NCBI GenBank assembly: GCA_023413185.1
Contig: JAEZQD010000062.1
Location: 1 to 17,561, forward strand
From: Bacillota bacterium
Lineage (GTDB): Bacteria > Bacillota > Clostridia > Oscillospirales > Ruminococcaceae
Reading direction: 5' to 3'
Length of the DNA stretch: 17,561 bases
Below, piece by piece: positions 6,922-14,295 of the stretch; the stretch's first letter is position 1, and each line of letters begins with the position of its first letter. Below the pieces are notes generated by a model that did no database searches, was not told where the DNA came from, and saw only the letters and a list, made by a program, of their open reading frames with translations. The position numbers and the translations under genes were made by a program.

Positions 6922-6936
6922 AAATCAGTCTGATTT
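6922..6936. promoter_or_regulatory. Palindrome upstream of the HD-GYP operon
   Basis: AAATCAG-T-CTGATTT is a perfect 15-base dyad about 115 bases before the HD-GYP start. It adjoins a weak minus-strand promoter candidate: TTGCAT at 6922-6917, then 18 bases, then TTTATT at 6898-6893. It could be an operator; no regulator is recognised. Confidence 0.3.
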
Positions 6937-6984
6937 ATTTTACCATATAATATCCTGTTTTTCAAACAGATTAGTTAGAAAGAC

Positions 6985-8055
6985 TTACGCAATATATTGG
7001 TTTATAACGGGAATTTTACGCAACAGGTAGACAACAGGGGTGCACAACAGCATAATCCAGCAGGAAAAAGCAACGACGGAAAGGGTCGGTTGCATAATAG
7101 ACATCGACATACCGCCAAGACCAAGCTCTATGGGTATGATAAAAAAGTCATGGATTAGGTAAATTCCAAAGGTCAGCGAAGAAAACCACGAGATGCGCTT
7201 ATCCCACTTAGCGCCAAAGCTCAGCGCAGACATCTTCTTTCTGCCAAAGGCGAGTAGACCCACCGCGGTAATCACCACATTGGGCACAGTGTTGGTGTAC
7301 AAAATCTGTGTTGCGGTGCCGGTGTAGAGCGAAAGAAAAGAGGTGCCTGCAATCGTAATCACGACACCGAGTATCCCCGCTATACACAGGGTGCGCAGTA
7401 CGCGCGCGCTAAAGCGCAGCTGTTCCATACAATAGCCCAGAAGAAACAGCCCGATAAAGCCTGGCACCTGCATCACATACTGCATATACGCAAAGCTGGG
7501 CAGTGAGCTAAGTAAAAAGAGGGACCCGCCCGATAATAGCAGCAGGGCAATGCTTACGACGGTAAGCGTACGCAAAGTAAAACGCGCCACCAGCTTGCGC
7601 AGCAGGGGCGTTAACAGGTACAGCCCTATCATCATGTACAAAAACCACAGGTGCCGTCTGGCACTCAGCGTAAACACCGCTGCTACCCCGCCCAAAAGAT
7701 CGCGCGCCGTTAGTGTGCCGTTGATCAGTGCGGTTTCATACAGATGGTACGCGGTTGCCCAAAACAAAAGCGAGAACAACATACGCGGGATGTTCTTTTT
7801 AATCAGGTCGGCGAAGGAGACCGATCTTGTCAGGTCTAAGAAGGCGCGGCCGCTCATCATGGCAAACGCCGCGATACACCAGCGGTTGGCGGCGTTAAAC
7901 AGGTTTAGCACCTGCCAACGCCAAGACCAAACAGGCAGGGTGCTCCAATCGCACGCGGTAACATGTATTACAATGACCGAAAAGATGGCGGCAATGCGGA
8001 AAATGTCGAGATACACCATGCGTTGCGTTGTGCTTGCTGTGCCCGTCTTTTGCAT
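6985..8055 (-). CDS. Acyltransferase 3 family membrane protein
   Basis: A 356-residue integral membrane protein of the acyltransferase-3 family (OafA/WecH type), which transfers acetyl or other acyl groups to sugars or lipids of the envelope. The N-terminal segment YLDIFRIAAIFSVIVIHVTA, with its conserved R and H, is the family signature, and RRHLWFLYMMIGLYLLTPLL is the second conserved segment. About ten hydrophobic stretches span the whole length, and the end (LLRKIPVINQYIA) is cytoplasmic. The ATG at 8055 has AGGAG directly against it, which is too close; AAGGGG eight bases before may serve, or the ATG at codon 13 may be used. It follows the GT2-GtrA gene by 106 bases on the same strand, with a hairpin in the gap. 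A role in O-acylating the product of that neighbour is an inference. Confidence 0.88.
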   Translation of the reverse strand: MQKTGTASTTQRMVYLDIFRIAAIFSVIVIHVTACDWSTLPVWSWRWQVLNLFNAANRWCIAAFAMMSGRAFLDLTRSVSFADLIKKNIPRMLFSLLFWATAYHLYETALINGTLTARDLLGGVAAVFTLSARRHLWFLYMMIGLYLLTPLLRKLVARFTLRTLTVVSIALLLLSGGSLFLLSSLPSFAYMQYVMQVPGFIGLFLLGYCMEQLRFSARVLRTLCIAGILGVVITIAGTSFLSLYTGTATQILYTNTVPNVVITAVGLLAFGRKKMSALSFGAKWDKRISWFSSLTFGIYLIHDFFIIPIELGLGGMSMSIMQPTLSVVAFSCWIMLLCTPVVYLLRKIPVINQYIA

Positions 8056-8081
8056 CTCCTAAACCCCTTTTCAAAACACAA

Positions 8082-8109
8082 CGCCCCACCCCGCTTGGCG
8101 AATGGGGCG
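8082..8109 (-). terminator. Hairpin between the glycosyltransferase and acyltransferase genes
   Basis: CGCCCCA (8082-8088) and TGGGGCG (8103-8109) pair perfectly, with an inner CGC/GCG stem (8092-8094 with 8098-8100). On the minus strand it is followed by TTGTGTTTT. It looks like a moderate terminator or attenuator that would lower expression of the acyltransferase gene relative to the glycosyltransferase gene. Confidence 0.45.
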
Positions 8110-8161
8110 CATTGGTCGGATCGCTCGTATTACCAAACGCAGCGTGGTATCTGGCGCAGGT

Positions 8162-9223
8162 TTATTTTGCCCGCGCGCGACGCCGAAAAACCCATTCGCG
8201 CTGAATCTGAAAGCTGATGATAAACAACAGCATGTCCACAAACACCTTGACGGGGATCGCGCTGATGCCCAGCAGCTTGGTCAGCCAAAAAACCGCAACA
8301 TAGGACGCAGTGGTCTGCAAAACACACACAAAGCCGTAGCGCACCAGAGAGTTCTTTTGCCCCTTGCAAAACACAATGTTGCGGTTAACCTGATAGTTAA
8401 ACACAGCCGAACCAATGCGCGCCAGATAGGTGGCAAACAGGGTGTTGTATGCAAGTGAAAGCTCCTTGGTCAGCGACAAAATGATGCCAAACAGTACGAT
8501 GTCAACCAAAAACGAAGCGATGGATGAGAACAAGAACAAGATAATTAGCCCGTAGATGCGCGCAGAGTCACGCAGCGCACGAAAATGGGACGAGCTGTTG
8601 CCGTCGATGTATATGGTTTCTATCTTAACCTCACGAATGGGGATATCCCGTTTCTTTGTCTCAATAAGCACGCTGGAGCAAAACTCGTACCGCTCTCCGC
8701 TCGCCCCAATCAGGTGTCTGACCAGCTCCCGCGAATAGGCGCGCAGACCGGTTTGGGTATCCGAGACCTTAATCCCGCACAAAAAGCGGAACACATTGCG
8801 GGTTATAACGTTGCCCGCCCGGCTTTTCCACGGAACATGTACCCCGCCAAAATCGCGCGAGCCGAGTATCAGACAATCGGGGTGGTTCATCAGTTCCTGC
8901 GCACAGCGCAGGGTGTCGGCGGCGGCGTGTTGACCGTCCGCGTCCAGTGTAACCACACCCACGTGCTCGGGATAGTTCAGTAAAAAATAGTTAAAGGCGG
9001 TTTTTAAGGCACGCCCGTAGCCTTGGTTCACGGCGTGGGTAAGCACCTTGCAACCAAAACGGTCCTGCGCCTCGCTGAAAACGGGTTCACATCGGGGATG
9101 GCTGCCGTCGTTTACAACCACAATCTCACAAAATCCGCTCTCTGCAAGATGCGAAATGGTATTAATCAGTTTTTCGTCCGGGTTGTACGCGGGTATAACC
9201 GCCACAACATTCACTTTGCTCAT
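8162..9223 (-). CDS. Glycosyltransferase family 2 fused to a GtrA-like membrane domain
   Basis: A 353-residue protein. Residues 1 to about 215 form a DPM1-like GT2 catalytic domain: VVAVIPAYNPDEKL at the start, NDGS (38-41), and the nucleotide-sugar metal-binding D94-A-D96 in DADGQH, followed by LGSRDF and DTQTGLRAYSREL. Enzymes of this type usually load a sugar onto polyprenyl phosphate. From about residue 225 four hydrophobic segments form a GtrA-like domain, a family tied to flipping or anchoring such lipid-linked sugars. GtrB and GtrA are separate proteins in phage O-antigen systems; here both are in one chain, a fusion also seen in other Gram-positive bacteria. An ideal AAAGGAG lies 8 bases before the ATG, and a strong promoter lies at 9384-9412, leaving a leader of about 150 bases. 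Confidence 0.92.
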   Translation of the reverse strand: MSKVNVVAVIPAYNPDEKLINTISHLAESGFCEIVVVNDGSHPRCEPVFSEAQDRFGCKVLTHAVNQGYGRALKTAFNYFLLNYPEHVGVVTLDADGQHAAADTLRCAQELMNHPDCLILGSRDFGGVHVPWKSRAGNVITRNVFRFLCGIKVSDTQTGLRAYSRELVRHLIGASGERYEFCSSVLIETKKRDIPIREVKIETIYIDGNSSSHFRALRDSARIYGLIILFLFSSIASFLVDIVLFGIILSLTKELSLAYNTLFATYLARIGSAVFNYQVNRNIVFCKGQKNSLVRYGFVCVLQTTASYVAVFWLTKLLGISAIPVKVFVDMLLFIISFQIQREWVFRRRARAK

Positions 9224-9383
9224 GAACAGGCTCCTTTAGGCTTGTGGAAAGCGTGTGTGCAGCCCCCACAATGGTAGTTTGAGAATGCGCTGTGCCGATG
9301 TGTGAAATAACCGCAACAAAACGGCGTTGATACAACGATATATGTACGTAAAATGATTCAGAGTTCGTCATCTGTGCGTAAAC

Positions 9384-9412
9384 ACTATAACATGAGATGT
9401 AAATAATGTAAA
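9384..9412 (-). promoter_or_regulatory. Promoter of the glycosyltransferase-acyltransferase genes
   Basis: On the minus strand TTTACA (9412-9407) and TATAGT (9389-9384) are separated by exactly 17 bases, each one base from the sigma-A consensus. Transcription would start near 9377. Confidence 0.75.
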
Positions 9413-9431
9413 TGTCACGCCCATGTTGTAC

Positions 9432-10007
9432 TTACCGATATGTATGTGTACAGATCTCCCTAATTTTACTGCGTAAACCCATCATGTCCTCAAACGCCGC
9501 AGGCTTAAGCGACGAATTTCGCAGCAAGGCCGCGGGGTGCAATGTGCCCATAATAAACCGACCGTCCCGCTCGGTCCACTGCCCGTGTTGCGCCGTTACC
9601 TTAAAATCCTCGCTGATAAACCGCTTTGCCGCAATGCGCCCGACGCACACGATAATCTTTGGGTTGAGAAGCGCAATCTGCCGCGAGAGGTGCAACGCGC
9701 ACGCCTTTTGTTCTTCGGGAAGCGGGTCGCGGTTTTCGGGCGGGCGGCATTTGATGATGTTTGCTATATAGATGTTTTTGTCACGGTACAGCTCGATGGA
9801 CGCAAGCAGCGTATCAAGCAGCTTTCCCGACCGCCCCACAAAGGGCTCGCCCTGCTTGTCCTCCTCTGCGCCCGGCGCTTCGCCGATAAACAAAACCTCT
9901 GCGTCGGGTGCGCCAACGCCAAACACCACGTTCTGGCGGGTGTGGCACAGAGCGCAATCGGTGCAGTTTTTCACCGACTCTTTAAGCGTATCTAAATCGT
10001 TTATCAT
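9432..10007 (-). CDS. udg: Family 4 uracil-DNA glycosylase
   Basis: A 191-residue DNA repair enzyme that removes uracil from DNA. The type 4 motif GEAPGAEED (42-50) and HPAALLR (157-163) are complete. Four cysteines (C15, C18, C87 and C103) match the positions used for the 4Fe-4S cluster in family 4 enzymes. The region was first annotated in other genomes as similar to part of phage SPO1 DNA polymerase. ATG at 10007 is preferred because GGAGGA (10023-10018) lies 10 bases before it; the upstream in-frame TTG codons at 10016 and 10013 are too close to that site. The gene has its own extended -10 promoter (10052-10060) and is divergent from fhs. No terminator was seen at its 3' end, where the next minus-strand promoter begins within 20 bases. 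Confidence 0.93.
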   Translation of the reverse strand: MINDLDTLKESVKNCTDCALCHTRQNVVFGVGAPDAEVLFIGEAPGAEEDKQGEPFVGRSGKLLDTLLASIELYRDKNIYIANIIKCRPPENRDPLPEEQKACALHLSRQIALLNPKIIVCVGRIAAKRFISEDFKVTAQHGQWTERDGRFIMGTLHPAALLRNSSLKPAAFEDMMGLRSKIREICTHTYR

Positions 10008-10051
10008 AATCAACAATTCCTCCGAATGGCGTTTGCGCGGTATCTGCCGCT

Positions 10052-10060
10052 ATTATATCA
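10052..10060 (-). promoter_or_regulatory. Extended -10 promoter of udg
   Basis: TGATATAAT on the minus strand (10060-10052) is a consensus extended -10. No good -35 is present at 16-18 bases, which is normal for this class. Confidence 0.55.
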
Positions 10061-10119
10061 TATTTCAATAGCTACAACTACTATAAAAACAAAGAGAGCG
10101 CCCCTGCGCGATTCTTGGC

Positions 10120-10148
10120 TTTTCCCCGACCAAAATGTGTGATATAAT
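10120..10148 (+). promoter_or_regulatory. Extended -10 promoter of the fhs gene series
   Basis: TGATATAAT (10140-10148) is a consensus extended -10, with a poor -35 (TTTTCC, 10120-10125) at 17 bases. It predicts a leader of about 110 bases before fhs. That leader was checked for a tetrahydrofolate riboswitch and nothing recognisable was found. Confidence 0.6.
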
Positions 10149-10267
10149 ATTTTGGTATGAGCCGCCCCAATCCGAGGAACAAAACAGACCTCACTTTACC
10201 GGGTTGACGCGCGACAAACGCAACGGATACCGAGGTTAAGACGCTGATTTTTTTGGAGGTGCCCCAA

Positions 10268-11935
10268 ATGTTGACAGATATCGAAATCGCTCAGGGCTGT
10301 ACCATGCGCCCCATCACCGAGATTGCGAAAAATCTCGGCATCGGTGAGGAGGAACTGATTCCTTACGGACGCTACAAGGCAAAGATAGAAGACGGTGTGT
10401 ACGAGAGGCTGCAAAACAAAAAGGACGGCAAGCTCATTCTTGTTACCGCCATCAACCCCACCCCCGCGGGGGAGGGCAAAACCACCACCACCGTGGGGCT
10501 TGGTCAGGGCATGAACAAGCTCGGCAAGAATGCGGTGATTGCCCTGCGCGAGCCGTCGCTCGGTCCCGTGTTTGGCATGAAGGGCGGAGCCGCGGGCGGC
10601 GGTTACGCACAGGTGGTGCCGATGGAGGATATCAACCTGCACTTTACAGGGGATATGCACGCCATCACCGCCGCGAACAACCTGCTGTGTGCGATGCTCG
10701 ACAACCACATCCATCAGGGCAATGCGCTGGGCATTGACCCCCGCCGCATTTTGTTTAAGCGCGCGATGGATATGAACGACCGCGCGCTGCGCAACATCGT
10801 CGTCGGGCTTGGCGGCAAGACAAACGGCGTGCCGCGCGAGGACGGCTTTATCATCACCGTCGCAAGCGAGGTCATGGCTATCTTGTGCCTTTCCTCCGAC
10901 TTTGCCGACCTCAAGCGTCGCTTGGGGGATATCCTTGTTGCGTACCGCTATGACGGTGCTCCCGTATACTGCAAAGAACTACAGGCGGCAGGCTCTATGG
11001 CGGCACTGCTCAAGGAAGCCATTAAACCAAACCTAGTTCAGACGCTTGAAAACACCCCAGCACTGGTGCACGGCGGTCCGTTTGCGAACATCGCGCACGG
11101 CTGCAACTCGGTTCGCGCCACACGCCTTGCGCTGAAGCTGGGCGATTACTGCATCACCGAGGCGGGCTTTGGCTCCGACCTTGGCGCGGAGAAGTTTTTG
11201 GACATCAAATGTCCGACCGCAGGGCTTTCCCCTTCCGCCATCGTCATTGTCGCAACCGCAAGGGCGCTGAAATACAACGGCGGCGTACCTAAGAACGAAA
11301 CCGCGCTTGAAAACGTTGCGGCACTCTCAAACGGGCTTGAAAACCTGCGCGCGCATATAGAGAACATGAAGAAGTACGGCGTGCCGGTGGTGGTCGCCAT
11401 CAACCGCTTTGCTTCGGACACCGACGCAGAGCTTGCGCTGATTCAAAACGCCTGCACCGAAATGGATGCGGACTTTGCGCTATCCGAGGTGTTTGCGAAG
11501 GGCGGCGAGGGCGCTTTGGAGCTTGCAAAAAAGGTGTGCGCCGCGTGCGAAAGACCGTCGGATTTCAGACCCCTGTATGACGAGACGCTTTCGGTCAAGG
11601 ATAAGATTGCATGTGTTGCCAAAACCATCTACGGCGCAAAGAACGTATTGTACAGCGCCGCCGCCGATAAGGCGATCCGCGAGATTGAGTCGCTGGGCAA
11701 GGGGCATCTGCGCGTGTGCATTGCAAAGACGCAGTATTCGCTCTCTGACGACCCCAAGCTGCTGTGCCGACCCACCGATTTTGAGATTACCGTGCGCGAT
11801 GTCCGCCTTTCGTCCGGCGCGGGGTTTGTGGTGGTACTCACCGGTGATATCATGACCATGCCGGGGCTTCCCAAGAACCCCGCGGCATGCTCGATTGACG
11901 TGGATGACAACGGCGCAATTACCGGATTATTTTAA
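10268..11935 (+). CDS. fhs: Formate-tetrahydrofolate ligase
   Basis: A 555-residue cytoplasmic enzyme that joins formate to tetrahydrofolate using ATP, giving 10-formyl-THF for purine and formyl-Met synthesis; in acetogens it is a step of the Wood-Ljungdahl methyl branch. The P-loop TPAGEGKTT (65-73) and the family block REPSLGPVFGMKGGAAGGGY are intact, as are FTGDMHAITAANNLL and the C-terminal TGDIMTMPGLPKNPAA. Length matches the family. ATG at 10268 is chosen because GGAGGT (10255-10260) lies 7 bases before it; an in-frame TTG at 10253 would place the start on that site. It heads a plus-strand series with tsaE, tsaB and upp, beginning 21 bases before tsaE. No other Wood-Ljungdahl gene is in the window, so acetogenesis is not shown. 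Confidence 0.97.
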   Translation: MLTDIEIAQGCTMRPITEIAKNLGIGEEELIPYGRYKAKIEDGVYERLQNKKDGKLILVTAINPTPAGEGKTTTTVGLGQGMNKLGKNAVIALREPSLGPVFGMKGGAAGGGYAQVVPMEDINLHFTGDMHAITAANNLLCAMLDNHIHQGNALGIDPRRILFKRAMDMNDRALRNIVVGLGGKTNGVPREDGFIITVASEVMAILCLSSDFADLKRRLGDILVAYRYDGAPVYCKELQAAGSMAALLKEAIKPNLVQTLENTPALVHGGPFANIAHGCNSVRATRLALKLGDYCITEAGFGSDLGAEKFLDIKCPTAGLSPSAIVIVATARALKYNGGVPKNETALENVAALSNGLENLRAHIENMKKYGVPVVVAINRFASDTDAELALIQNACTEMDADFALSEVFAKGGEGALELAKKVCAACERPSDFRPLYDETLSVKDKIACVAKTIYGAKNVLYSAAADKAIREIESLGKGHLRVCIAKTQYSLSDDPKLLCRPTDFEITVRDVRLSSGAGFVVVLTGDIMTMPGLPKNPAACSIDVDDNGAITGLF

Positions 11936-11956
11936 CGCAAGGGAGTTGCTTGCCCC

Positions 11957-12376
11957 GTGCAAAGACTGGTCTCACACAGCCCCGAACAAACCGAACTGAT
12001 TGCCTGCGAGCTGGCTAAAACGCTACTTGCGGGTGATGTGGTTGCGCTGCGCGGCGGCATGGGTGCCGGCAAAACCGCGTTTGTGCGCGGTCTTGCAAAG
12101 GGGCTTACTGTAACCGGCGAGGTTGCCAGCCCGACGTTTGCGCTGGTGCACGAGCATGAGGGGCGCATCCCGCTTTACCATTTTGATATGTACCGGGTCA
12201 CAACCATGGACGACCTGTACTCCACCGGCTTTTTTGATTATCTTGATTCGGGCGCGGTGCTTGCGGTTGAGTGGAGCGAGAACATCGAGGCTGCCCTGCC
12301 CCGAAAGCGTGTTGTGGTAACGCTTACCCCCATCTCGGACACAGAGCGTGAGATTGTGATTGAACGCACAGAGTAG
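11957..12376 (+). CDS. tsaE: tRNA t6A37 biosynthesis ATPase TsaE
   Basis: A 139-residue P-loop ATPase that works with TsaB and TsaD, resetting the complex that transfers threonylcarbamoyl to A37 of ANN-decoding tRNAs. The Walker A motif GGMGAGKT (33-40) is intact, followed by the family segments SPTFALVHEHEG, PLYHFDMYR and EWSENIE. Length is typical. The start is GTG at 11957 with GGGAG at 11941-11945, somewhat far upstream at 11 bases; no better in-frame start was seen. It is 21 bases after fhs and 75 bases before tsaB, which supports co-transcription. Confidence 0.95.
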   Translation: MQRLVSHSPEQTELIACELAKTLLAGDVVALRGGMGAGKTAFVRGLAKGLTVTGEVASPTFALVHEHEGRIPLYHFDMYRVTTMDDLYSTGFFDYLDSGAVLAVEWSENIEAALPRKRVVVTLTPISDTEREIVIERTE

Positions 12377-12451
12377 CAAACCTGTTTTTAGAGTATAATA
12401 ATCGTTGTGCGCCGATAGCGGATGGCATAAAGAAAGGGCGCGGTATTTATC

Positions 12452-13165
12452 ATGACAATTCTGGGGTTGGATACCTCGGCAGGGGCGGCAAGTGTCGCTG
12501 TCTGCGACCAAACGGGCGTACTCGGCGAGTTTTTTATTAACACAAAGCTGACGCACAGCCAAACACTGATGCCCATGGTACAGTCTCTGCTGGAGAATGC
12601 ACAGCTGTCGCTTGAGCAGGTTGACGCGTTTGCCGTGTCTTGCGGACCCGGCTCGTTTACCGGTCTGCGTATCGGCATCGCCGCGGTCAAGGGTATGGCG
12701 ATGGCAACGGGCAAGCCGTGTGCGGCGATATCAACCCTGCATGCCCTCGCTTATAATCTGCGCGGGGTAGAGGGCATTGTGTGCGCTGCCATGGACGCAC
12801 GGTGTGAGCAGGTGTATACCGCTTTGTTCCGCGCGCAGAATGGTGAGCTGCTTCGCCTGACCGAGGACAGCGCGATTACTGTCGCAGAGCTTTCCCGTCG
12901 GCTTACACAATTTTCCGAACCGATATTTTTAGTTGGAGACGGCGCGTCTTTATGTTATAATAGATTAAATTCAGAGATTTTCGACCTGCGTTTGGCTCCG
13001 GAACATCTCGTATTTCAACGCGCCTCCTCGGTTTGTGCGCTGGCGATACCCCAGGTGCTAAGCGGCAATACCCTAAGCGCCTCATCCCTTGCGCCTACGT
13101 ATCTTCGCCTGCCGCAGGCGGAGCGTGAATTGCGCGCGCGGCAGGGCGCCGACCAAACGAGGTAA
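12452..13165 (+). CDS. tsaB: tRNA t6A37 biosynthesis protein TsaB
   Basis: A 237-residue ASKHA-fold protein, the scaffold partner of TsaD in t6A synthesis. The N-terminal LGLDTSAGAASVAV, the LTHSQTLMP segment (33-41) and the hallmark SCGPGSFTGLRIGI (63-76) are all present. The C-terminal half carries the degenerate ASKHA fold usual for TsaB and ends in a basic tail. AGAAAGGG lies 13 bases before the ATG, a long but usable spacing. A TATAAT in the gap (12394-12399) lacks a -35 and is probably not a promoter. The usual companions tsaD and rimI do not follow; upp does. Confidence 0.95.
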   Translation: MTILGLDTSAGAASVAVCDQTGVLGEFFINTKLTHSQTLMPMVQSLLENAQLSLEQVDAFAVSCGPGSFTGLRIGIAAVKGMAMATGKPCAAISTLHALAYNLRGVEGIVCAAMDARCEQVYTALFRAQNGELLRLTEDSAITVAELSRRLTQFSEPIFLVGDGASLCYNRLNSEIFDLRLAPEHLVFQRASSVCALAIPQVLSGNTLSASSLAPTYLRLPQAERELRARQGADQTR

Positions 13166-13176
13166 CACCAATGACA

Positions 13177-13211
13177 GCGACAACACAGCGTCCGCTTTGG
13201 CGGTGTGTCGC
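13177..13211 (+). repeat. Hairpin in the tsaB-upp spacer
   Basis: GCGAC (13177-13181) pairs with GTCGC (13207-13211), and ACAC (13183-13186) with GTGT (13203-13206). This makes nine pairs with one bulged A. It lies 15 bases before the upp ribosome binding site and has no T run, so it is not a terminator; it may protect or tune the upp message. Confidence 0.4.
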
Positions 13212-13242
13212 CGCAAAGGATAAGCAGAAAGGATGGCTAGGT

Positions 13243-13878
13243 ATGCAGCAGAAAAACCCGTTTATTATGGATCACCCGCTGATACAGCATAAGGTTTCGC
13301 TTATGCGGGACAAAACCACCGGCTCTAAGGAGTTTCGCGAGCTTGTCTCGGAGATTGCAATGCTCATGTGCTACGAGGCAACCAGAGATCTGCCCCTGAA
13401 GGAGGTCGAGATTGAGACCCCCGTCGCCGTGGCTAGAACAAACGTGATTACGGGCAGAAAGGTTGCGTTTGTGCCCATTCTGCGCGCGGGGCTTGGTATG
13501 GTAGACGGCGTTCTGCGTCTGGTGCCTGCCGCAAAGGTTGGTCACATCGGTCTGTACCGTGACCCCGAAACGCTTAACCCCGTTGAATACTACTGCAAGC
13601 TGCCCGGCGATATTGAGGAACGCGAAGTGATTGTTCTTGACCCGATGCTTGCCACCGGCGGCTCGGCTGTGGATGCCATTTCGATGATTAAAAAGCGCGG
13701 CGCTGTGCTCATTAAGTTTATGTGCATCATCGCAGCACCCGAGGGTCTTGATGTGCTGCACAAGGCGCACCCTGATGTGCAGATCTATGCGGCGGCACAG
13801 GACGACCACCTAAACGACCACGGCTACATTGTGCCCGGTCTCGGCGATGCAGGCGACCGCATCTTTGGCACAAAGTAA
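13243..13878 (+). CDS. upp: Uracil phosphoribosyltransferase
   Basis: A 211-residue salvage enzyme that converts uracil and PRPP to UMP. The PRPP-binding loop VIVLDPMLATGGSA (129-142) is complete. The family segments HKVSLMRDKTTGSKEFREL, FVPILRAGLGMVDG and the C-terminal uracil-binding GLGDAGDRIFGTK are present. An in-frame ATG at 13171 would add 24 residues unlike any Upp N-terminus. ATG at 13243 gives the normal length and has AGAAAGGA at 13226-13233. It is the last gene before the terminator at 13903-13938. A hairpin at 13177-13211 sits in its leader. Confidence 0.97.
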   Translation: MQQKNPFIMDHPLIQHKVSLMRDKTTGSKEFRELVSEIAMLMCYEATRDLPLKEVEIETPVAVARTNVITGRKVAFVPILRAGLGMVDGVLRLVPAAKVGHIGLYRDPETLNPVEYYCKLPGDIEEREVIVLDPMLATGGSAVDAISMIKKRGAVLIKFMCIIAAPEGLDVLHKAHPDVQIYAAAQDDHLNDHGYIVPGLGDAGDRIFGTK

Positions 13879-13902
13879 TTTGCGCTAATACAATAAACAC
13901 TC

Positions 13903-13938
13903 AGGCTGTGGAGAGGATGTCCTTTTCCACAGCCTTTT
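13903..13938 (+). terminator. Intrinsic terminator after upp
   Basis: AGGCTGTGGA (13903-13912) pairs with TCCACAGCCT (13926-13935), ten perfect pairs, followed by TTTT. It closes the fhs-tsaE-tsaB-upp series. Confidence 0.9.
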
Positions 13939-14111
13939 GTTAACCCTTCTTATATTTACTACCCAGCGTTACGAATACGATTCTTCTATAGAAACATGGT
14001 GAAAAAACTAACTCAACTTGATTTCTACAAACTTTTTAATCACAAAATGGTACAAACGCAGTAAAACGCAGTCTATGTTTACACTATATCGTTATATGGT
14101 CATGAAAGCCT
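13939..14111. other. Intergenic AT-rich region upstream of the structured leader
   Basis: No gene is seen. It holds a perfect palindrome TTCTATAGAA (13984-13993) and a tandem AAACGCAGT pair (14054-14062 and 14064-14072). No convincing promoter was recognised, although one would be expected here if the helices at 14112-14250 are transcribed. Confidence 0.5.
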
Positions 14112-14250
14112 AAAACCAGTCACTGTTTTGAGGCACATGGTATCATCTATCGCTTGTGTCATATGGCATGATGATTAACCATGTACTGCAGCAAGCCGCG
14201 CGTTAATACGGGTACCGCACGTAAAACACGGGGGTGAACCGACTGGTTTT
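14112..14250 (+). ncRNA. Candidate structured RNA or cis-regulatory leader with nested helices
   Basis: Three helices nest within 139 bases. P1 pairs AAAACCAGTC (14112-14121) with GACTGGTTTT (14241-14250), ten perfect pairs. P2, inside it, pairs 14135-14147 with 14170-14184, thirteen pairs with a two-base bulge (14176-14177). P3 pairs GGTACC (14211-14216) with GGT and ACC (14233-14235 and 14238-14240), with a GA bulge, and abuts P1. The shape is that of a multi-branch RNA element. It ends 45 bases before the start of the exported protein gene at 14296. It was not recognised as any riboswitch known to me. Whether it is transcribed is not shown. Confidence 0.35.
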
Positions 14251-14295
14251 GATGTTAGATGCGAGTAGACATAATTAACACAGGATGGGATAACA

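Noticed and set aside
10149..10267. Possible tetrahydrofolate riboswitch in the fhs leader
   Set aside because: None of the conserved THF riboswitch segments I can recall is present, and no extended pairing was found by eye.
12394..12399. TATAAT in the tsaE-tsaB gap as an internal promoter
   Set aside because: No -35 at a usable distance and no extended -10.
1561..14071. The 12-base word AGTAAAACGCAG present at 1561-1572 and 14060-14071
   Set aside because: Several repeated 12-mers are expected by chance in a window this long, and the flanking bases differ.
14231..14290. Resemblance to the 5' end of tmRNA (GGGGGTGA then CTGGTTTTGATG)
   Set aside because: The downstream sequence is the exported protein gene, with no tag peptide frame, no T-arm sequence and no matching 3' acceptor end.
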